From Chryseobacterium elymi (GTDB lineage Bacteria; Bacteroidota; Bacteroidia; Flavobacteriales; Weeksellaceae), in the NCBI RefSeq assembly GCF_003385495.1, contig NZ_QNUH01000002.1, positions 62,001-126,000 of the forward strand: a stretch of 64,000 bases of DNA, in the 5' to 3' direction. A model generated the notes under the pieces. The model had not been told where the DNA came from. It searched no databases and saw only the letters and a program-made list of their open reading frames with translations. Both the position numbers and the translations under genes were made by a program. Below are positions 60,908 to 64,000 of the stretch, piece after piece (position 1 is the first letter of the stretch; each line of letters opens with the position of its first letter).

Positions 60908-61615
60908 TTAATAATAAGTGATTGTTCTTACAATTTTCTGTATAATTTCTTTATCATCCGGAGTTTCTGAATCATAAAACTCTTCAGATAAGATACGCTC
61001 TACCCAGTTGCCTTTTTCATCATATTTATAAGCAAATTTAAAATATCTCGGGGCTTCATCTTTTCCGGTAGTAATGATATAGTCCTGCAAGTCACCATAT
61101 TTATTATAGTAATATTTAATATATTTATTTTCAGCAATAAGCTTATTGGTCACTGGATCTACCTTTGATGAATAAGTCAGATAGTCAATACTTATATCCT
61201 CTATAGATGAAGATGTTAAAAGGATTACAGGTTCTTTCTCATATACTATATTTTCTATTTTATTATCACGGGGCTGCTGATAGGCTTTTATAGATTTACT
61301 TACAAGCTTCACCAAAAAGGGTTCTCCTTCTTTATTGAAATTTAAATCAATCTGGTCAGTATATCCCTTATAATAATATGTATTCGTATTTCCTGAAGTA
61401 TCATAGTTGAAAATTTCCCATTGGGTCGTTTTAACATTACCAATCAGATCATAATTTTCATATTTCTTGTTTTGAAATTTTTTGGGTGTATTGGTTTCTG
61501 AACGAAATTCTGTCTTCTTTTTCTCCTGCCCACTGCAGGAAATAAAGAAAAGTAAAAGCAGAAGTGTTGAAAAGTGTAAGTAGCAAACTCTCCTGTTAAA
61601 TTTAATTATTTTCAT
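60908..61615 (-). CDS. Hypothetical lipoprotein
   Basis: 235 residues with a lipoprotein signal (LLLLLFFISC, Cys near 27). The mature part has a charged linker (to about 55) and then a beta-rich domain with RHS/YD-like lines: NYDLIGNVKTTQWEIFNYDTSGN, YNKYGDLQDYIITTG and FKYDEKGNWVERIL. These resemble the repeats of bacterial beta-barrel YD proteins. Function unknown. Single gene. Confidence 0.75.
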   Translation of the reverse strand: MKIIKFNRRVCYLHFSTLLLLLFFISCSGQEKKKTEFRSETNTPKKFQNKKYENYDLIGNVKTTQWEIFNYDTSGNTNTYYYKGYTDQIDLNFNKEGEPFLVKLVSKSIKAYQQPRDNKIENIVYEKEPVILLTSSSIEDISIDYLTYSSKVDPVTNKLIAENKYIKYYYNKYGDLQDYIITTGKDEAPRYFKFAYKYDEKGNWVERILSEEFYDSETPDDKEIIQKIVRTITYY

Positions 61616-61720
61616 GGTATTAAATTTTTAATGCAGTTAATTAAGATAACTCGAAGCTCAATTATTCAACCATGGGTTAGAGTTGCTGTAACTTGTTTAT
61701 TCATTCTCCAGAGTCAAAAA

Positions 61721-61753
61721 AAAGCCTTGTGAATGGGTTTTCCACAAGGCTTT
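61721..61753 (-). terminator. Intrinsic terminator of tpx
   Basis: AAAGCCTTGTG pairs perfectly with CACAAGGCTTT around an 11-base loop; on the minus strand it is followed by TTTTTTGACTC. It lies 20 bases after the tpx stop. Confidence 0.9.
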
Positions 61754-61772
61754 ATACAATCTTACTATTATA

Positions 61773-62270
61773 TTACTTCAATGCGTCAATTGCTGCGCTG
61801 TAATTAGGCTCAGTAGTAATTTCCGGAACCTGCTCTGTATAGACTACTTTGTTATTTTCGTCTGTAACAATTACGGCACGGCTCAGCAGTCCTTTCATAG
61901 GTGAATTCGTAATAGTCACTTCATAATCATCTCCAAAGCTGCTTCTGAAATCTGAAAGTGTTTCTACATTGTTTAAGCCCTCTGCTGCACAGAATCTCCC
62001 CAATGCAAAAGGAAGATCTTTAGAAACATTGATCACTACCGTATTATCAAGTTTTGAGGCTTCTTCATTGAATTTTCTTGCTGAAGCGGCACAAATCCCT
62101 GTATCAATACTCGGGAAGATATTGAATACTTTCTTTTTTCCATCAAAATCTGAAAGAAGTTTTACGTTCAGACCAGAGTCTACTAACGCAAAATCTCTTA
62201 CGGTTGTTCCTATTGACGGAAGGGTTCCTATTGTATTTACTTCGTTTCCTTTAAGGGTAATCGTTGACAT
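61773..62270 (-). CDS. tpx: Thiol peroxidase (atypical 2-Cys peroxiredoxin)
   Basis: 165 residues, the usual length. The peroxidatic cysteine is in FNIFPSIDTGICAASARKF (Cys about 59) and the resolving one in FALGRFCAAEGL (about 93), as in Tpx proteins. The start TLKGNEVNTIGTLPSIGTTVRDF is the family signature. It reduces hydrogen peroxide and alkyl peroxides using thioredoxin. Divergent from the T9SS gene. Confidence 0.97.
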   Translation of the reverse strand: MSTITLKGNEVNTIGTLPSIGTTVRDFALVDSGLNVKLLSDFDGKKKVFNIFPSIDTGICAASARKFNEEASKLDNTVVINVSKDLPFALGRFCAAEGLNNVETLSDFRSSFGDDYEVTITNSPMKGLLSRAVIVTDENNKVVYTEQVPEITTEPNYSAAIDALK

Positions 62271-62380
62271 AATTTTATTTTTTTAGTTTTTCAAATTTAC
62301 TTAAAATAGAAAGTCTTCTGAGTCAAATAAAGGTTAAATAATTCTTAAAGTGAAAATAAAATCCCTATCTCCTGAATTAT

Positions 62381-62409
62381 TTTTTGAGACAAAATTTTAA
62401 TTATATTCG
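62381..62409 (+). promoter_or_regulatory. Possible promoter of the T9SS-sorted protein gene
   Basis: TTTTTG at 62381-62386 and TATATTCG at 62402-62409 resemble -33 TTTG and -7 TAnnTTTG, with 15 bases between, slightly shorter than usual. The -7 ends 20 bases before the ATG. Confidence 0.4.
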
Positions 62410-62429
62410 CAATTCAAAAATAAAACTCG

Positions 62430-62882
62430 ATGAGAAAAAAAATTACGTTACTTCTCTTTGGGGTGCCGGTTTTTGGTTTGGCTCAGTCTGTGATCGGAAA
62501 TATGAATTCCGGGGCCGTTTCTGACACCAATTTCACGCATTCTGTAGGAGAAATCTATGTTATCCCCGCTGATCCTGATCAGGCCAATTCTGGTACTATG
62601 GGGATGTATTACCAATCTGTTTTAAAGGTTTTAGGCGTCAAAGAACTGGAAAAAGAAAATATCAAGATCTATCCCAATCCTACCGCTGATTTTGTTCATA
62701 TCACTCTCAATTCAAACTCAAAAATCGAGGAGGCTGAAGTGTATGACACTGCCGGAAGACTCGTTTTAAAAGTAAGGCTGGATCAGGGAAAAATTGATCT
62801 TCGAAGCCTGGATTCGGGAATTTATATGATCTCATTCAAAAATCCGGACATCAAACCTGTTAAAATCATTAAAAAACCTTAA
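62430..62882 (+). CDS. Small T9SS type A sorting-domain protein
   Basis: 150 residues. Signal peptide ends at FGLAQ. Only about 55 residues of mature cargo follow (SVIGNMNSGAVSDTNFTHSV to YYQSVLKVLG). The T9SS C-terminal domain is LEKENIKIYPNPTADFVHI, with VYDTAGRLVL and SGIYMISF, ending KPVKIIKKP. The domain sends proteins to the cell surface or medium via the PorU/V complex. With so little cargo it may serve as partner for the protein encoded 10 bases downstream. Confidence 0.88.
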   Translation: MRKKITLLLFGVPVFGLAQSVIGNMNSGAVSDTNFTHSVGEIYVIPADPDQANSGTMGMYYQSVLKVLGVKELEKENIKIYPNPTADFVHITLNSNSKIEEAEVYDTAGRLVLKVRLDQGKIDLRSLDSGIYMISFKNPDIKPVKIIKKP

Positions 62883-62892
62883 AAACATAAAC

Positions 62893-64000
62893 ATGAAAAA
62901 ATTTTACACTACAATAGGATTATTTATCGCTACACTTCTCACTGCACAGGTTCCACAGGCTTTCAGTTATCAGACTATTGCTTTTAATGCTTCAGGGGCA
63001 CCCATTGCTAACGGGAACGTTTCTTTAAAAGTAAGTATTTTGGAAAACACTGCTACAGGACCTGTTTTATATACTGAAACTCATAACAAAACAACCAACG
63101 CAAAAGGTTTAGTTAATTTAAATATCGGTCAGGGAACTGCTACAACAGGAACTTTCGGAGGAATCAACTGGGGAACAAATACAAAATTTGTAAAGGTTGA
63201 AATGGACCCTCAGGGTGGTTCCAATTATACCAATGTAGGAGTCAATCAATTGATGAGTGTTCCTTATGCACAGGTGAGTAAAACGGTTGTTACAGGTGCG
63301 GGACAAGGCATTACGCTTGTTTCCCCGAATGGAACCAATTATACATTGAATGTAAGTGATTCCGGAACATTGAATTTACCGGTAAGTTCCGGATCCAGCT
63401 CGCAACTACCTGCTAACTTGTATATGTACGGAAGTTATAATAATTTCACGGCAACTTCAGCAGATTTAATGCGAAATGACGGAAGTAAGATAGGATATAA
63501 ATATTTACCGGCAAATTCACAAATCAAGTTCATTGCTGCGCAGAATGCAAGTGCACAAAACTATGGTTCTGACAGTCAAACTAATTTGGTTCCAAACGGA
63601 AGTGCTTACAACATTTCCTCCAACGGATTTTATAAGATAGAAATTACGAACTTTATAGGGAATCCTGTAAGAACATTTAACTTCAGTCCGGGCATCAGTT
63701 TAAACACTACTGGTTCCGGTTCTCCGGTAGTTTCTCCGTTAAGCTATAATCCAGCAACAAGCAAATTTTCTTTTAATGTCACCGGTGTAACTTCCTCAAA
63801 TTTTACGGGATTCACTATCATTCTTTCTCCAGGAGGAGCTACAGGTACTGAAATTCTGGGAGATAATCTGAATGATGGAAATCTTGATATCAACGGTACG
63901 CCTATGTTGATTCCCAATCTCACCTCCACTCCTAAAAACTATAAAGTTGAATTCAATATCAATTTTGATGCTACCGGAACTTATACAATTACACAAATAT
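62893..64000 (+). CDS. Secreted/surface protein with SusE/F-like segment, 3' end outside window
   Basis: From ATG 62893 the frame stays open to the window edge (369 codons seen). Signal peptide MKKFYTTIGLFIATLLTAQ is followed by a domain frequent at the start of Bacteroidota surface proteins: PQAFSYQTIAFNASGAPI to VNQLMSVPYAQ. Next come LYMYGSYNNFTATSADLMRN and YKYLPANSQIKFIAAQ, which resemble the carbohydrate-binding modules of SusE/SusF. A third beta domain follows. A T9SS sorting domain is likely beyond the edge. Co-transcribed with the preceding gene (10-base gap). Confidence 0.8.
   Translation, partial: MKKFYTTIGLFIATLLTAQVPQAFSYQTIAFNASGAPIANGNVSLKVSILENTATGPVLYTETHNKTTNAKGLVNLNIGQGTATTGTFGGINWGTNTKFVKVEMDPQGGSNYTNVGVNQLMSVPYAQVSKTVVTGAGQGITLVSPNGTNYTLNVSDSGTLNLPVSSGSSSQLPANLYMYGSYNNFTATSADLMRNDGSKIGYKYLPANSQIKFIAAQNASAQNYGSDSQTNLVPNGSAYNISSNGFYKIEITNFIGNPVRTFNFSPGISLNTTGSGSPVVSPLSYNPATSKFSFNVTGVTSSNFTGFTIILSPGGATGTEILGDNLNDGNLDINGTPMLIPNLTSTPKNYKVEFNINFDATGTYTITQI

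Overview
The window looks like chromosomal DNA from a Flavobacteriia member, most probably Chryseobacterium or a close relative. This is inferred from the AT-rich composition, TAnnTTTG-type promoter elements, a type IX secretion (T9SS) C-terminal sorting domain, Bacteroidota-style lipoproteins, and protein families typical of that group. No rRNA, CRISPR array or intact insertion sequence was found.

1-16752 (minus strand) is a capsule/O-antigen locus read right to left. It holds a CapD-type dehydratase, a Wza-like export lipoprotein, a Wzc-like tyrosine autokinase, a WbpP-type epimerase and a WbpO-type dehydrogenase (together a route to UDP-GalNAcA). These are followed by a Wzx-like flippase, a pyruvyltransferase-like protein, a GT2 transferase, a Wzy-like polymerase, two GT4 transferases, a beta-helix lipoprotein and the start of an initiating sugar transferase cut by the window edge. 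17-31.6 kb is mostly housekeeping and envelope: Hsp20, tRNA-Arg(UCG), an outer-membrane barrel with a 987-residue TPR protein, a CocE-type hydrolase, an amino-acid permease, an Mpo1-like protein, a DUF3857/transglutaminase protein and a DUF4377 lipoprotein.

31.7-34.5 kb is a small, partly decayed locus: a truncated C39-peptidase ABC exporter, an ABC ATPase with no permease, and a Fur-family regulator. Six copies of a 7-1-7 palindrome (best copy TTGCAACATTGTTGCAA) lie in its intergenic gaps and look like the operators of that regulator. 34.6-43.1 kb carries dGTPase, a Nei-type DNA glycosylase, a methyltransferase, a wrecked LytS/LytT two-component remnant, an SMR pump, an AAA ATPase with a YggS-type PLP protein, an HxlR/SDR pair and a 152-bp MITE-like element. 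At 38.9-39.28 kb there is a compact unit with a sigma-54-like promoter, a 27-codon membrane peptide, a branched RNA fold and a terminator. This is the least explained structure in the window.

43.2-51.7 kb contains gcvP, a tiny Cys/Lys-rich protein, a J-domain membrane protein, a REP-like repeat, an ECF sigma factor followed by two small membrane-associated proteins, an S9 peptidase and a DoxX-like protein. 51.8-62.3 kb is a long minus-strand run of small stand-alone enzymes (SRPBCC, VOC, DinB, alpha/beta hydrolase, SDR), then a Crp-type regulator, DUF763, a lipoprotein and thiol peroxidase. 62.4-64 kb begins a plus-strand pair of secreted or surface proteins, the second cut by the window edge. 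All functions are assigned by reading motifs and family resemblance; no searches were run.
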